Shown here: piece by piece, positions 50,217-59,610 of the stretch
Layout of the letters: every line of letters begins with the position of its first letter
Position numbering within the stretch: position 1 is the first letter of the stretch
From: Nitrospirota bacterium
GTDB lineage: Bacteria > Nitrospirota > Nitrospiria > Nitrospirales > Nitrospiraceae
Reading direction: 5' to 3'
Length of the DNA stretch: 64,000 bases
Assembly (NCBI GenBank): GCA_030645475.1
Contig: JAUSMA010000069.1
Location: 186,001-250,000, forward strand
The notes under the pieces: generated by a model
The model's input: the letters and a program-made list of their open reading frames with translations, nothing else
What the model was told of the DNA's origin: nothing
Databases searched by the model: none
Program-made: the position numbers and the translations under genes

Positions 50217-50969
50217 ATGGGTGGACATAGCCATTGGGCAACGGTTAAGCGGCACAAGGGGGCCATGGATGTTAAACGCGGGAAGATTTTCACGAGAATC
50301 ATCCGCGAAGTGACGATTGCCGCTCGGTCAGGCTCTGACCCGGACGGAAATCCGCGTCTCCGGCTGGCCATCTTAAAGGCCAAAGAAGCCAATATGCCTG
50401 GTGATACGCTGAAGAAAGCCATTCAGCGCGGCACGGGGGAATTGCCCGGCGTCATCTATGAAGAGTTTCATTTGGAAGCATATGGGCCAGGAGGGACCGG
50501 CGTATTGATGGAGATCACGAGTGACAATCGTAATCGTACCGTTGCCGAGCTACGGAACCTCCTCACGAAAAATCACGGCAACATGGCGGAGGCCGGCGCC
50601 GTTTCCTGGCAGTTTCACAAGAAGGGCTTGCTCACGATCGAGAAGGGCAAAGTCGACGAAGATACGTTGCTTTCCCTTGCGCTCGACGCGGGAGCGGAGG
50701 ACGTCAAGGTGGGCGATTCAAGCTTTGAAGTGCTCACGGACCCGCACCACTTTGAGGCCGTGAAGAAAGCTGTCCTCGATGCCAAGATTGAGACCCTGCT
50801 GGCGGAAGTGACTTTTGTCCCGCAGAATACGATCAAGTTGGAGGAAAAGGCCGCCGAGCAAATGCTCAAGTTGATGGAGGTCTTGGACGAGCATGAGGAT
50901 GTCCAGAAAGTGCATGCGAACTTTGACATTTCCGACGAGGTGATGGAGAAGGTGGCCGCCGCTGGATGA
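50217..50969 (+). CDS. YebC/PmpR family protein (TACO1 type)
   Basis: A 250-residue cytosolic protein beginning MGGHSHWATVKRHKGAMDVKRGK, with ILKAKEANMPGDTLKKAIQRG, GPGGTGVLMEITSDNRNRT, NGN-like KNHGNMAEAGAVSWQF, and the acidic end. Members act as transcription regulators or help ribosomes through proline stretches. ATG 50217 follows GGAG by 6 bp. It often neighbours ruvC-ruvA-ruvB, as here, though ruvC is not present. Confidence 0.95.
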   Translation: MGGHSHWATVKRHKGAMDVKRGKIFTRIIREVTIAARSGSDPDGNPRLRLAILKAKEANMPGDTLKKAIQRGTGELPGVIYEEFHLEAYGPGGTGVLMEITSDNRNRTVAELRNLLTKNHGNMAEAGAVSWQFHKKGLLTIEKGKVDEDTLLSLALDAGAEDVKVGDSSFEVLTDPHHFEAVKKAVLDAKIETLLAEVTFVPQNTIKLEEKAAEQMLKLMEVLDEHEDVQKVHANFDISDEVMEKVAAAG

Positions 50970-50996
50970 ACAACAACGGTAACAATTCAGGTATCC

Positions 50997-51067
50997 AGGC
51001 TGAAGATGTTCAGGCTGAAGGTCGGAGTTCCGAACACTTCAGTCTTCAGCCTGAACACCTTCAGCCT
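50997..51067. repeat. Long imperfect inverted repeat between yebC and ruvA
   Basis: AGGCTGAAGATGTTCAGGCTGAAG (50997-51020, only its first part quoted in comparisons) is complementary to 51044-51067 with 23 of 24 bases matched; the loop is 23 nt. Each arm contains the unit AGGCTGAAG twice. No T tract follows. It is unrelated to the other repeat family. Confidence 0.8.
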
Positions 51068-51084
51068 ATGTTGCCTCATAGAGT

Positions 51085-51693
51085 ATGATCGCCTCACTGA
51101 CGGGCCGATTGGCCTTCAAGGCGCCAACCTATCTGGTTCTCGACGTCCACGGCGTCGGCTACGAAGTATTCATCCCGCTCAGTACCTACTATGGATTGCC
51201 CAATCTCAGCGAAAGCACCTTTCTGAGCGTACATACCCATGTCCGTGAAGACGCGATTCAGCTCTTCGGCTTTTTGACATCGCAGGAAAAAGAAGCGTTC
51301 GTGCTCTTGACCAGTGTCTCCGGCGTCGGTCCTAAACTGGCGCTCAGTGTCTTGTCGGCTCTTCCGGTATCTGACCTCGTTGTGGCGATTCAGTCGGCAG
51401 ATGTCGAGAAGCTGACAACGGTTCCAGGGATCGGGAACAAATCGGCCAGCCGTCTCGTGTTGGAACTCAAGGATAAGGTCGCAAAGCTTCATCCTGGGCT
51501 CGTCGCAGCATATGATTCACTCGGGCAGGGGCAGGATGTGACCTTCGATGACGCGTTGTCCGCGCTTGTGAATTTAGGGTATCGCCCGCAAGATGCCAAA
51601 GAGGCATTGAAACAGGTGAAGAAGTCCAACCCTGAGTCCATCGTGCTGAAAGACATGATTCGTGAATGTTTAAAAGAGCTGGCAAGGGGGTAA
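51085..51693 (+). CDS. ruvA: Holliday junction branch migration protein RuvA
   Basis: 202 residues. Domain I is MIASLTGRLAFKAPTYLVLDVHGVGYEV. Domain II has two helix-hairpin-helix motifs (LTSVSGVGPKLALSVLS and LTTVPGIGNKSASRLVLELKDK). Domain III is about 150-202 (DALSALVNLGYRPQDAKEAL). The RuvA tetramer holds the junction and loads RuvB. The ruvB gene follows after one interposed gene. Confidence 0.97.
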   Translation: MIASLTGRLAFKAPTYLVLDVHGVGYEVFIPLSTYYGLPNLSESTFLSVHTHVREDAIQLFGFLTSQEKEAFVLLTSVSGVGPKLALSVLSALPVSDLVVAIQSADVEKLTTVPGIGNKSASRLVLELKDKVAKLHPGLVAAYDSLGQGQDVTFDDALSALVNLGYRPQDAKEALKQVKKSNPESIVLKDMIRECLKELARG

Positions 51694-51698
51694 GGACG

Positions 51699-52184
51699 AT
51701 GGCGAGATCGACCCAACGAAGAGCCTGGATTCACCTATCGATCGGACTTGTCGTGCTGCTATTGGGGTTGTGGGCCATGCCCGTGCAAGCCGAAGAAACG
51801 AGCGAACCGAAAAGCATCCGGAAGACCTGCGGCCAGTGCCCCGACGGTTATGCGACGACCGGCGTGACTGAGTCCAAGGAGATCTGCAAGGACGGCGATC
51901 CCACTCTCGTTCAATGTGTTCCGCTCGGGGCGAATCTCTTGTCCGTCTGCGGATCCTGTCCTGAGGGCTACCGCGAAATCGGCAGCTCGTCTCTGCCGGG
52001 CCGCTGTGGGAGGCAGGACGGGGGGCGGCTCGCGCAATGTCAATTGGAGAAGATGGAGCAGAACCTTCCCGATCCGACCCAGGGCGGTAAGACGTGCCCC
52101 CCAGACTGCGGGAGTACGGCAACGCCTGGGCAGGGGGCCTTGCCTCCTCCACCCAAGTACCTCCCAACGCCTGAAAAGAAATAA
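51699..52184 (+). CDS. Exported cysteine-rich protein between ruvA and ruvB
   Basis: A 161-residue protein with a signal peptide ([21 protein letters not shown]). Two tandem ~40-residue repeats follow, each with four cysteines: [12 protein letters not shown]...C...QC and [12 protein letters not shown]...C...QC, then KTCPPDCGS and a Pro-rich end. They are probably disulfide-bonded in the periplasm. It begins 5 bp after ruvA. No link to recombination is evident; it is probably just carried in the operon. Confidence 0.82.
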   Translation: MARSTQRRAWIHLSIGLVVLLLGLWAMPVQAEETSEPKSIRKTCGQCPDGYATTGVTESKEICKDGDPTLVQCVPLGANLLSVCGSCPEGYREIGSSSLPGRCGRQDGGRLAQCQLEKMEQNLPDPTQGGKTCPPDCGSTATPGQGALPPPPKYLPTPEKK

Positions 52185-52212
52185 GCGCACAACGAGAGAG
52201 GCTCCCTCAACG

Positions 52213-53220
52213 ATGGCCGAGCGAGTGGTCAGCACACAGATTACGGACGAAGAGCGCAGTACCGAGAATGTGCTGCGTCCGCAGACCTTGGATGAGTACA
52301 TCGGCCAAGAGCGGATGAAAGAGTCCTTGCGGGTCTGTATCGAGGCGGCAAAGCAGCGGAACGAAGCGCTCGATCATACGATTTTCTACGGTCCACCTGG
52401 ATTAGGGAAAACCACGATTGCGCATATCATTGCTCGTGAAATGGGGGCCTCCCTCCGGTCGACCTCCGGCCTTGTCTTGGCCCATGCGGGTGATTTGGCC
52501 GCAATTTTGACCAATCTCCAAGAGCACGATGTCCTGTTTATTGACGAGATTCACCGGCTTCCCGCCTCCGTCGAAGAGGCACTGTATCCGGCCATGGAGG
52601 ATTATCAGCTCGATCTCGTGATCGGCCAAGGGCCTGCCGCCCGAACGGTAAAATTGGATCTCCCGCGTTTTACGTTAGTTGGCGCCACGACGAGGGCCGG
52701 TGCTCTGACGTCCCCGCTTCGGGACCGGTTTGGCCTCGTCCATCGCCTGGAGTTCTACTCTCCCGCGGAGTTGGAGACCATTGTGACCCGTTCAGCGGGG
52801 GTGCTCGGGATTCCGATCGATTCCAACGGCGCGCGGGAAATTGCCTGTCGGGCTCGCGGGACTCCTCGCATCGTCAACCGGCTCATCAAACGAGTGCGCG
52901 ACTATGCTCAGGTCAAGGCGGAGGGGCGCATTACCCAGCCAGTAGCCCAGGATGCGCTCGCCTGGCTGGGCGTCGATACGGCGGGATTTGATGAGATGGA
53001 TCGTCAGATTCTGCTCACCATTATCGATAAATTTGCCGGGGGACCGGTCGGAGTCGAATCTCTGGCGGCGGCGGTCCAGGAGGATAAGGGTACCCTCGAG
53101 GATGTCCATGAGCCCTATTTGATTCAGGCCGGCTTTCTCGAACGAACCGGCCGCGGGCGCCAAGTCACGAAACTGGCCTTCGATCATTTCAAAAGACCCA
53201 GCTCCCTCCTCTTCTCGTGA
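52213..53220 (+). CDS. ruvB: Holliday junction branch migration helicase RuvB
   Basis: A 335-residue AAA+ motor. The N-terminal linker is [19 protein letters not shown]. Walker A is [17 protein letters not shown], Walker B is [11 protein letters not shown], and sensor 1 is [22 protein letters not shown]. The C-terminal winged helix is [15 protein letters not shown]...[13 protein letters not shown]. It starts 28 bp after the Cys-rich gene, with AGAGAGG upstream. Confidence 0.98.
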   Translation: MAERVVSTQITDEERSTENVLRPQTLDEYIGQERMKESLRVCIEAAKQRNEALDHTIFYGPPGLGKTTIAHIIAREMGASLRSTSGLVLAHAGDLAAILTNLQEHDVLFIDEIHRLPASVEEALYPAMEDYQLDLVIGQGPAARTVKLDLPRFTLVGATTRAGALTSPLRDRFGLVHRLEFYSPAELETIVTRSAGVLGIPIDSNGAREIACRARGTPRIVNRLIKRVRDYAQVKAEGRITQPVAQDALAWLGVDTAGFDEMDRQILLTIIDKFAGGPVGVESLAAAVQEDKGTLEDVHEPYLIQAGFLERTGRGRQVTKLAFDHFKRPSSLLFS

Positions 53221-53411
53221 AAATTCTGGCCCCTGTCAGACTCTTCTGAATATAGGTTCAAACAGCTGGAGCGCCTCACGCAAGTCCCTGAAACGGCGAA
53301 GGTCTCCTTGCATTGCCTGGAATGATTCCTGTATCATTTCCCACTTAGCTTGTGCCATTCCAGCCGACGGACGGGTGACCGCCTCACTGGGCTGGGAAGA
53401 GGAGGTTGGCT

Positions 53412-54488
53412 ATGTCCGGAGACCTTTCCGACTACCGGAAAGAAATCGATCGCATCGATGACGAGATCTTGCGTCTGCTCAATGAGCGGTCCAAAAGCGT
53501 CATAGAGATTGGCAAGCTCAAGAAGCAGCAGGACGCTGATGCCAATCTCCATACCCCGGCGCGTGAGGCGGCCATCATTGAGCGTCTCATACAGCAAAAC
53601 TCCGGGCCCTTCCCTTCCGAGGCTATTCGGCCGGTCTATCGAGAAATCATGTCCGCGTCTCTCTCACTCGAAGGTCCGCAGAAGGTGGCCTATCTCGGTC
53701 CCCGAGCGACCTTTACGCATATGGCCTGCATGCAGAAGTTTGGGTCGTCGGCACAATATATCCCGGTCAATAGCATTAAGGACGTATTCAGCGAAGTTGA
53801 GCGTGGGCGCGCCAACTTTGGTGTAGTCCCGATCGAGAACACGACAGAAGGCGTGGTCAATCACACGCTCGACATGTTCATTGATTCCAATCTCCTGATC
53901 TATGGAGAGATTCATCAGGACGTATCCCACCATTTGATGTCGAAGTCTGGCTTGATGGAAGAGGTGAAGAAGATTCAGTCTCATCCCCAGCCCATTGCGC
54001 AATGCCGAAATTGGCTGGAAACGAACTTGCCCAATGTGCCTTTGGCGGAAGTGGCGAGTACCGCACGCGCTGCGGAGCTCTGCGTGGAGAATCCTTCTCT
54101 TGCCGCCATTGCATCGGAGCTCGCGGCTCAACTGTACGGCTTGAAGGTCATCAAGTCCCGCATCGAAGATAATATGAACAATATGACCCGCTTCCTCATC
54201 TTGTCTCAGAAGCCGCCTCAGCGGACGGGGAAAGACAAGACTTCATTGATGCTTTCGGTAAAAGACAAAGTCGGCGCACTGTACGATCTTCTCCGTCCTT
54301 TCGCTTCGCATGGCCTGAGCATGACCAAGATTGAATCGCGTCCCTCTAGACGAAAAGCCTGGGAGTACATCTTCTTTGTCGATATCGAAGGCCACATTGA
54401 GGACGATCGGGTTAAGAAAGCCATCGAAGAAGTCTCCGGTAGATGTTTGTTCATGAAAATCCTCGGGTCCTATCCGGCCCATAGCTAA
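53412..54488 (+). CDS. pheA: Bifunctional chorismate mutase / prephenate dehydratase
   Basis: Converts chorismate to prephenate and then to phenylpyruvate. 358 residues: AroQ mutase (about 4-85, YRKEIDRIDDEILRLLNERS), dehydratase (about 92-270, VAYLGPRATFTHMA, GVVPIENTTEGVV, MTRFLILS), and ACT domain (about 283-358, SLMLSVKDKVGALYDLL and KIESRPSRRKAWEYIFF) with the ESRP motif for phenylalanine feedback. ATG 53412 follows GAGGAGG. It is the first gene of the aromatic operon; hisC starts 4 bp after its stop. Confidence 0.97.
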   Translation: MSGDLSDYRKEIDRIDDEILRLLNERSKSVIEIGKLKKQQDADANLHTPAREAAIIERLIQQNSGPFPSEAIRPVYREIMSASLSLEGPQKVAYLGPRATFTHMACMQKFGSSAQYIPVNSIKDVFSEVERGRANFGVVPIENTTEGVVNHTLDMFIDSNLLIYGEIHQDVSHHLMSKSGLMEEVKKIQSHPQPIAQCRNWLETNLPNVPLAEVASTARAAELCVENPSLAAIASELAAQLYGLKVIKSRIEDNMNNMTRFLILSQKPPQRTGKDKTSLMLSVKDKVGALYDLLRPFASHGLSMTKIESRPSRRKAWEYIFFVDIEGHIEDDRVKKAIEEVSGRCLFMKILGSYPAHS

Positions 54489-54492
54489 CGCC

Positions 54493-55575
54493 ATGCCACT
54501 GAAGGTCCATCCAGATATTGCCTCGCTGAGTCCCTATGTTCCGGGGAAGCCGATTGAGGAACTTCAACGGGAGCTCGGGCTCGCACGTGTCATTAAGCTG
54601 GCGTCCAACGAAAATCCGCTGGGCCCTTCCCCAAAGGCGCTCGCTGCATTGAGCGATGGGTCCTCGACGCTGCATCGCTATCCCGACGGTGGCGCGTTTC
54701 GTCTCCGCGAAGCCTTGGCAGATCGCTGGAAGGTGACGCTGGATCAGGTCATCCTTGGGAATGGATCGGATGAAATTTTGGGCCTACTCGCCCGTACGTT
54801 TTTGGCGCCGGGCGATGAAGCGATCATGGCCGATCAGACCTTCGTCATTTACAAGATGGAAGTGACGGCTGCTCACGGAACGCCTGTCATCGTTCCGTTG
54901 AAGCAGTGGAGGCACGATCTTCCGGCAATGGCCGATGCGATTACCGACCGGACGCGGCTGCTGTTCCTCTGTAACCCCAATAACCCGACCGGAACGATGG
55001 TGTCGGCTGATGAGGTCGAACAGCTGCTCGCGCATGTCCCTGCGCATGTCGTCGTGGTATTGGACGAGGCCTATTTCGAATATGTCCGAAGCCGGCAGTT
55101 CCCGGATTCCATGGCCTATGTGCAGCAGGGGCGGAATGTGATCGTGCTGCGGACGTTTTCGAAGATCTATGGCCTTGCTGGATTGCGAATTGGATACGGC
55201 GTGACGACCGCAGAGATCGCCAATTTCCTGAACCGCCTCCGCCCTCCCTTCAACGCCAACAGTCTCGCCCAGCGTGCCGCGCTCGCCGCCCTCGGCGACG
55301 ACGAACATGTGGCGCGGAGCCGGGCGGTGAATGAGGCCGGAATGGGGCAAGTGGTCAAGGGGTTGACCGATCTTGGCTTTGCACCGATCCCGAGCGAAGC
55401 AAACTTCGTGTATGTCGATATTCGACGAGATGGCCGCAAGGTATTTGATGCCATGTTGAGAGAGGGTATTATTATTCGTCATATCGAGGGGTCCATGGTT
55501 CGAGTAACCATCGGCCTGGAAGAAGAAAACAGGGAATTCTTGGCTGTGTTCAAGCGGGTAATCCACTCGCAGTGA
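54493..55575 (+). CDS. hisC: Histidinol-phosphate aminotransferase family enzyme
   Basis: A 360-residue PLP aminotransferase of fold type I. It has IKLASNENPLGPSPKAL, NGSDEIL, LCNPNNPTGTM, VVLDEAYFEY and the PLP lysine in RTFSKIYGLAGLRIGYG. By sequence it is HisC, but its place in pheA-aroF-tyrA-aroA suggests it transaminates phenylpyruvate and 4-hydroxyphenylpyruvate (or arogenate precursors) as well as, or instead of, imidazole acetol-phosphate. No other his gene is in the window. Confidence 0.93.
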   Translation: MPLKVHPDIASLSPYVPGKPIEELQRELGLARVIKLASNENPLGPSPKALAALSDGSSTLHRYPDGGAFRLREALADRWKVTLDQVILGNGSDEILGLLARTFLAPGDEAIMADQTFVIYKMEVTAAHGTPVIVPLKQWRHDLPAMADAITDRTRLLFLCNPNNPTGTMVSADEVEQLLAHVPAHVVVVLDEAYFEYVRSRQFPDSMAYVQQGRNVIVLRTFSKIYGLAGLRIGYGVTTAEIANFLNRLRPPFNANSLAQRAALAALGDDEHVARSRAVNEAGMGQVVKGLTDLGFAPIPSEANFVYVDIRRDGRKVFDAMLREGIIIRHIEGSMVRVTIGLEEENREFLAVFKRVIHSQ

Positions 55576-55593
55576 GTGGAAGGTGAGGGCAAC

Positions 55594-56607
55594 ATGATCA
55601 TTGTATTAAAACCAGAAGCCAGTGAACGGGAAGTCGACCACATTATCGATCGTCTTCGTGAGTTGGGGCTGAAGTCGCAACTGACGACCGGTCAGGAACG
55701 GACGATCATCGGCGTGATCGGTGACGATCGGGTCTTGCACAATCAACCCCTCACGGCTTTGCCGGGCGTTGAAAGTGTGCTGCCGATTCTCGCACCGTGG
55801 AAACTTGTCAGCCGCGAGTTTAAGCGTGAAGGCACGATCATCGATGTGGGTGGCGTCAAGATCGGCGGCAACAAACTGGTGATCATGGCGGGCCCTTGTG
55901 CGGTGGAGCGGCTCGAACTCACGGTCGGTATTGCCCACGAGGTCAAGGCGGCGGGAGCGAGTATTTTACGCGGCGGCGCCTACAAGCCTCGCACCTCCCC
56001 CTATTCCTTTCAGGGGCTCGGACGCGAAGGGTTGGATTATCTCGTTGAGGCCAAGAAGCAAACCGGGTTGCCGGTGGTCAGTGAGATTTTGGATACTCGC
56101 GACATCGAATTGTTTCTCGAGAAAGCCGACATTATCCAGATTGGCGCACGTAATATGCAGAACTTCGAGCTTCTCAAGGAAGTTGGAGCGTACGACAAGC
56201 CGGTGCTGTTGAAGCGGGGACTTTCGGCGACGATCAAGGAGTTCCTCCTCTCTGCGGAATACATCATGTCCCGGGGGAATCAGAACGTCATGTTGTGCGA
56301 GCGGGGGATCAGGACCTTCGAGACGCAATATCGCAATACGCTCGACCTCGCGGCGGTTCCGACACTAAAAGAATTGTCTCATTTGCCCGTCATCGTCGAT
56401 CCTAGCCATGCCACAGGCAAGTGGAACTTGGTGGCGCCGATGTCAAAGGCAGCTGTGGCCGCTGGGGCTGATGGTATTTTGATCGAAGTTCATTCGAATC
56501 CGGAATGTGCGTTGTGTGATGGCGAAGAGTCCATTAAGCCGAGCAAGTTTAAAGAATTGATGCATGACATGCGAAAAATCGCGGTCGCCGTCGGTCGGGA
56601 ATTGTAA
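55594..56607 (+). CDS. aroF: 3-deoxy-7-phosphoheptulonate (DAHP) synthase, type I-beta with ferredoxin-like regulatory domain
   Basis: First step of the shikimate pathway. 337 residues. The N-terminal ferredoxin-like domain (1-70, MIIVLKPEASEREVDHII), as in Thermotoga, allows feedback by aromatic amino acids. The catalytic barrel has MAGPCAVE, LRGGAYKPRTSPYSFQG, IGARNMQN, LLKRGLSATIKEFL, VDPSHATGK and GILIEVHSNPE. The internal ATG 55594 has GAGGG close by; a GTG 18 bp upstream, directly after hisC, is less likely. Confidence 0.96.
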   Translation: MIIVLKPEASEREVDHIIDRLRELGLKSQLTTGQERTIIGVIGDDRVLHNQPLTALPGVESVLPILAPWKLVSREFKREGTIIDVGGVKIGGNKLVIMAGPCAVERLELTVGIAHEVKAAGASILRGGAYKPRTSPYSFQGLGREGLDYLVEAKKQTGLPVVSEILDTRDIELFLEKADIIQIGARNMQNFELLKEVGAYDKPVLLKRGLSATIKEFLLSAEYIMSRGNQNVMLCERGIRTFETQYRNTLDLAAVPTLKELSHLPVIVDPSHATGKWNLVAPMSKAAVAAGADGILIEVHSNPECALCDGEESIKPSKFKELMHDMRKIAVAVGREL

Positions 56608-56667
56608 ACAGAAGAACTGCGGTTGAAGGACGTAGGATTGAGGTTCGGCCTTGGTCCAGTTTGAAGA

Positions 56668-57561
56668 ATGGCGCTGCATTTTACTCAGGTCACGATCATC
56701 GGAGTCGGGCTGATCGGCGGATCGCTCGGCATGATCCTCCGCCGAAAGGGTTTGGCGACAAGAATCGTCGGGGTTGGGCGACGTGTCGAAAACTTAAAAA
56801 CCGCGGTTGAGTTGGGTGCGATTGACCGCTATGTCGTCGACCCAAAAGACGGGGTGAGGGATGCCGATCTGGTCGTGCTGGCCACGCCGGTCGATACCTA
56901 TGATCGACATTTGACAGAGTGGGCCTCCTGTTTGAAGCCGGGGGCAATTGTGACCGATGTTGGAAGCGTGAAGGGGCTGTTGGTGGAAGAGGCTGAACGG
57001 GCCATGCCGACCGGTGTTCATTTTGTGGGAGCCCATCCTATCGCCGGCAAGGAAAAGACGGGTGTGGCGGCCGGATCGGACCAGCTCTTTATGGGAGCGC
57101 GCTGCATCATCACGCCGACGAACAGGACAGACCCGCAAGCGCTTGAGCAGGTTCAAGCGATGTGGCGGGAGACCGGCTCTGTCGTGCTGACGATGGATGC
57201 CCACTTGCATGACAAGATTCTCGGTGCGGTAAGCCATTTGCCCCATGTGGCGGCCTTTGCCTTGATCAATGCCCTGGCTGAAATTCGCGATCAACAGATT
57301 CCCTCCCTCGATCTGGCGAGCCACTCGGGCGGCGGGTTACGGGATACGACGAGGATTGCCGCGAGTTCTCCTGAAATGTGGCGCGACATTTTTCTCTGGA
57401 ACCGCGACAATGTGGTCACGTTTATAGAAGCCTATGAGCGCTCACTGGGCCAATTGAAACAGCTTATTCGAACGGGCGATGCCGCAGGCATCGAGAAGGC
57501 ATTGGAACGGGCCAGGCAGGAACGGGAAAAAATTTCCACTCAACCGGCTGTGTCGGCGTAG
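56668..57561 (+). CDS. tyrA: Prephenate (or arogenate) dehydrogenase
   Basis: 297 residues; NAD(P)-dependent oxidative decarboxylation toward tyrosine. The Rossmann motif is VTIIGVGLIGGSLGM. Catalytic and substrate residues lie in VTDVGSVKG, FVGAHPIAGKEKTGV and AVSHLPHVAAFAL, with RDTTRIAASSPEMWRDI toward the C-terminus. No ACT domain is fused. Specificity for prephenate versus arogenate cannot be read here. aroA starts 7 bp after its stop. Confidence 0.95.
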   Translation: MALHFTQVTIIGVGLIGGSLGMILRRKGLATRIVGVGRRVENLKTAVELGAIDRYVVDPKDGVRDADLVVLATPVDTYDRHLTEWASCLKPGAIVTDVGSVKGLLVEEAERAMPTGVHFVGAHPIAGKEKTGVAAGSDQLFMGARCIITPTNRTDPQALEQVQAMWRETGSVVLTMDAHLHDKILGAVSHLPHVAAFALINALAEIRDQQIPSLDLASHSGGGLRDTTRIAASSPEMWRDIFLWNRDNVVTFIEAYERSLGQLKQLIRTGDAAGIEKALERARQEREKISTQPAVSA

Positions 57562-57568
57562 GATACCT

Positions 57569-58891
57569 ATGGCGTCGTTGACGATTACCCCAGGCCGACC
57601 GTTACAGGGAACGATTTCTGTCCCCGGCGATAAATCGATTACCCATCGCGCGATCATCCTGACTGCGTTGGCGAGCGGAGTGAGTCGGGTTTTGCGCTAT
57701 TGCCGGGGTGAAGATTGTCTCAACACGATGCGTGCGTTCCAGGCTCTTGGTGTACACATCGATGAATCGGCAGATGAACTCTCTGTGCATGGCAAGGGGC
57801 TTTGGGGTCTGACCAAGCCGAACGGGCCGATCGATTGCGGGAATTCAGGAACGGGCATTCGCCTTCTAGCCGGTTTGCTGGCGGGGCAGGACTTTTTTAC
57901 GGTATTGACCGGCGACGAATCGATTCGGCGTCGTCCAATGGGGCGGATCGTCAAACCATTGCGGGAAATGGGGGCGACTATTACCGGCCGCAAGGGCGGT
58001 GAGCTTGCGCCGTTAGCGGTGCAGGGAAGCCGTCTCCACGCCATCAGCTATGTTTCGCCGGTGGCGAGCGCACAGATCAAATCCGCACTGTTACTTGCGG
58101 CCTTGTTTGCCGAAGGGACGACTCGCTTTACGGAGCCTCGTCTCTCACGGGACCATACGGAGCGGATGTTTCAGTTTTTCGGTATCGGGTTGCGACGAGA
58201 AGGGACCAGCGTGCTGGTCGATGGACGGCCCTCGGTCGGGTGGAATGCGGTGCCTCAACTCGTCGTGCCTGGTGATTTTTCTGCCGCCGCGTTCTTCATC
58301 GTGGGTGCGACGATTGTTCCTGGCTCGGATGTGACGATTCGTCACATTGGCATCAACCCGACAAGAACAGGCTTGTTGGACGTGATGACGAGAATGGGCG
58401 CAGATATTCAATTGCTCAATCAGCGGGAAGAGGCCGGAGAACCGGTCGCAGACATTCGTGTGAAGTCGGCCAGGCTGCATGGGGTGGCGATCGGGCCAGA
58501 CTTGATCCCGCAGACGATCGATGAGTTTCCCATCTTGTGTGTCGCAGCCGCAGTGGCAGAGGGTGAGACGATCATCTCCGGGGCCGAAGAATTACGTGTG
58601 AAAGAGAGCGATCGGATTGCGACGGTATCGGCAGAGTTGGGAGCCATGGGGGCGCAAATTACGGAAAAGCCTGATGGGATGGTTCTGCAAGGGCTTGGCG
58701 CGGCAGCGAAGAATGGTCGGTTGCGGGCTGCGCATGGCCGTAGCCACGGGGATCACCGGGTGGCGATGTCGTTGGCGATTGCAGGCTTGACGGCTTCGGG
58801 GCCCACCCTGATTGACGAGACCGCCTGTATTGAGACATCATTCCCGGACTTTCATCAGACATTGTTGAATTTATTGGGCGATCGCCGGTGA
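57569..58891 (+). CDS. aroA: 3-phosphoshikimate 1-carboxyvinyltransferase (EPSP synthase)
   Basis: 440 residues. Motifs: ISVPGDKSITHRAIIL, the PEP-binding GNSGTGIRLLAG, SGDESIRRRPMGR-type TGDESIRRRPMGRI, GDFSAAAFFIV, EELRVKESDRI and GRSHGDHRVAMSLAIAG. The Gly in the GNSGTG motif is followed by I rather than A/T, as in class II-like enzymes. AGGAT lies 5 bp before ATG 57569. Its TGA shares one base with the cmk ATG. Confidence 0.97.
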   Translation: MASLTITPGRPLQGTISVPGDKSITHRAIILTALASGVSRVLRYCRGEDCLNTMRAFQALGVHIDESADELSVHGKGLWGLTKPNGPIDCGNSGTGIRLLAGLLAGQDFFTVLTGDESIRRRPMGRIVKPLREMGATITGRKGGELAPLAVQGSRLHAISYVSPVASAQIKSALLLAALFAEGTTRFTEPRLSRDHTERMFQFFGIGLRREGTSVLVDGRPSVGWNAVPQLVVPGDFSAAAFFIVGATIVPGSDVTIRHIGINPTRTGLLDVMTRMGADIQLLNQREEAGEPVADIRVKSARLHGVAIGPDLIPQTIDEFPILCVAAAVAEGETIISGAEELRVKESDRIATVSAELGAMGAQITEKPDGMVLQGLGAAAKNGRLRAAHGRSHGDHRVAMSLAIAGLTASGPTLIDETACIETSFPDFHQTLLNLLGDRR

Positions 58892-59610
58892 TGGTTATGA
58901 TGCGGGGGCACGACGTGGGGTCAGCTGCGAAAGAACAACCTGCGAGCCGGCTCATTATCGTCATCGATGGTCCGGCAGGGGTCGGGAAGAGTACGGTGGC
59001 GAAGTTGCTGGCCTCTCGAATGGATTATTTGTATCTCGATACGGGAGCCCTCTATCGGGCAACGGCTTGGGCCGTGATCGAGTCGAGACGGGATCCGGCT
59101 GATGCAGCGGCGGTCGCCGCTCTCTTGCCGAGCCTATCGATCCAAATGCAGCTCCATCACGGAGCCGCGACGGTGTTGGTCAATAACAGAGATGTGACTG
59201 GTGGACTCCGAACGCCTGAGGTATCGTCCGCAGCGTCGGTGATCTCAGCAATTCCCGCGGTTCGGGCCTGGCTATTGCCTATCCAGCGACAGATTGGACA
59301 GGGCGGTGCAGTGGTGGCTGAAGGGAGAGACATGGGAACAACGGTCTTCCCTTCCGCAGACGTGAAGTTTTTCCTCGAAGCAGATCCGAATGTCCGGGCG
59401 CAGCGCCGGCACCGGGAGCTTGTGACGGCAGGACATTCCGGGGCACTTGAGGAAACGAGTGCGGATTTATCGAGCCGTGATACAAGGGATCGTTCCCGTT
59501 CGATCGCCCCGCTGGCTCCCGCTGAAGATGCTCGGCATATCGATACTTCGAACGTGTCTGCCGCAGAGGTGGTAGACCAGATGATGGCTGTGATTGCGGC
59601 GAAGTTGTGA
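58891..59610 (+). CDS. cmk: Cytidylate kinase
   Basis: Phosphorylates CMP and dCMP with ATP. About 239 residues. It has the P-loop IVIDGPAGVGKSTVAKLLA, YLYLDTGALYRA, VAEGRDMGTTVFPSADVKFFL, and RRHRELVTAG, with DLSSRDTRDRSR as the lid. A cluster of ATG/GTG codons makes the exact start uncertain; ATG 58891 overlaps the aroA stop (TGATG). It is followed by plsC with a 4-bp overlap. Confidence 0.95.
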   Translation: MVMMRGHDVGSAAKEQPASRLIIVIDGPAGVGKSTVAKLLASRMDYLYLDTGALYRATAWAVIESRRDPADAAAVAALLPSLSIQMQLHHGAATVLVNNRDVTGGLRTPEVSSAASVISAIPAVRAWLLPIQRQIGQGGAVVAEGRDMGTTVFPSADVKFFLEADPNVRAQRRHRELVTAGHSGALEETSADLSSRDTRDRSRSIAPLAPAEDARHIDTSNVSAAEVVDQMMAVIAAKL

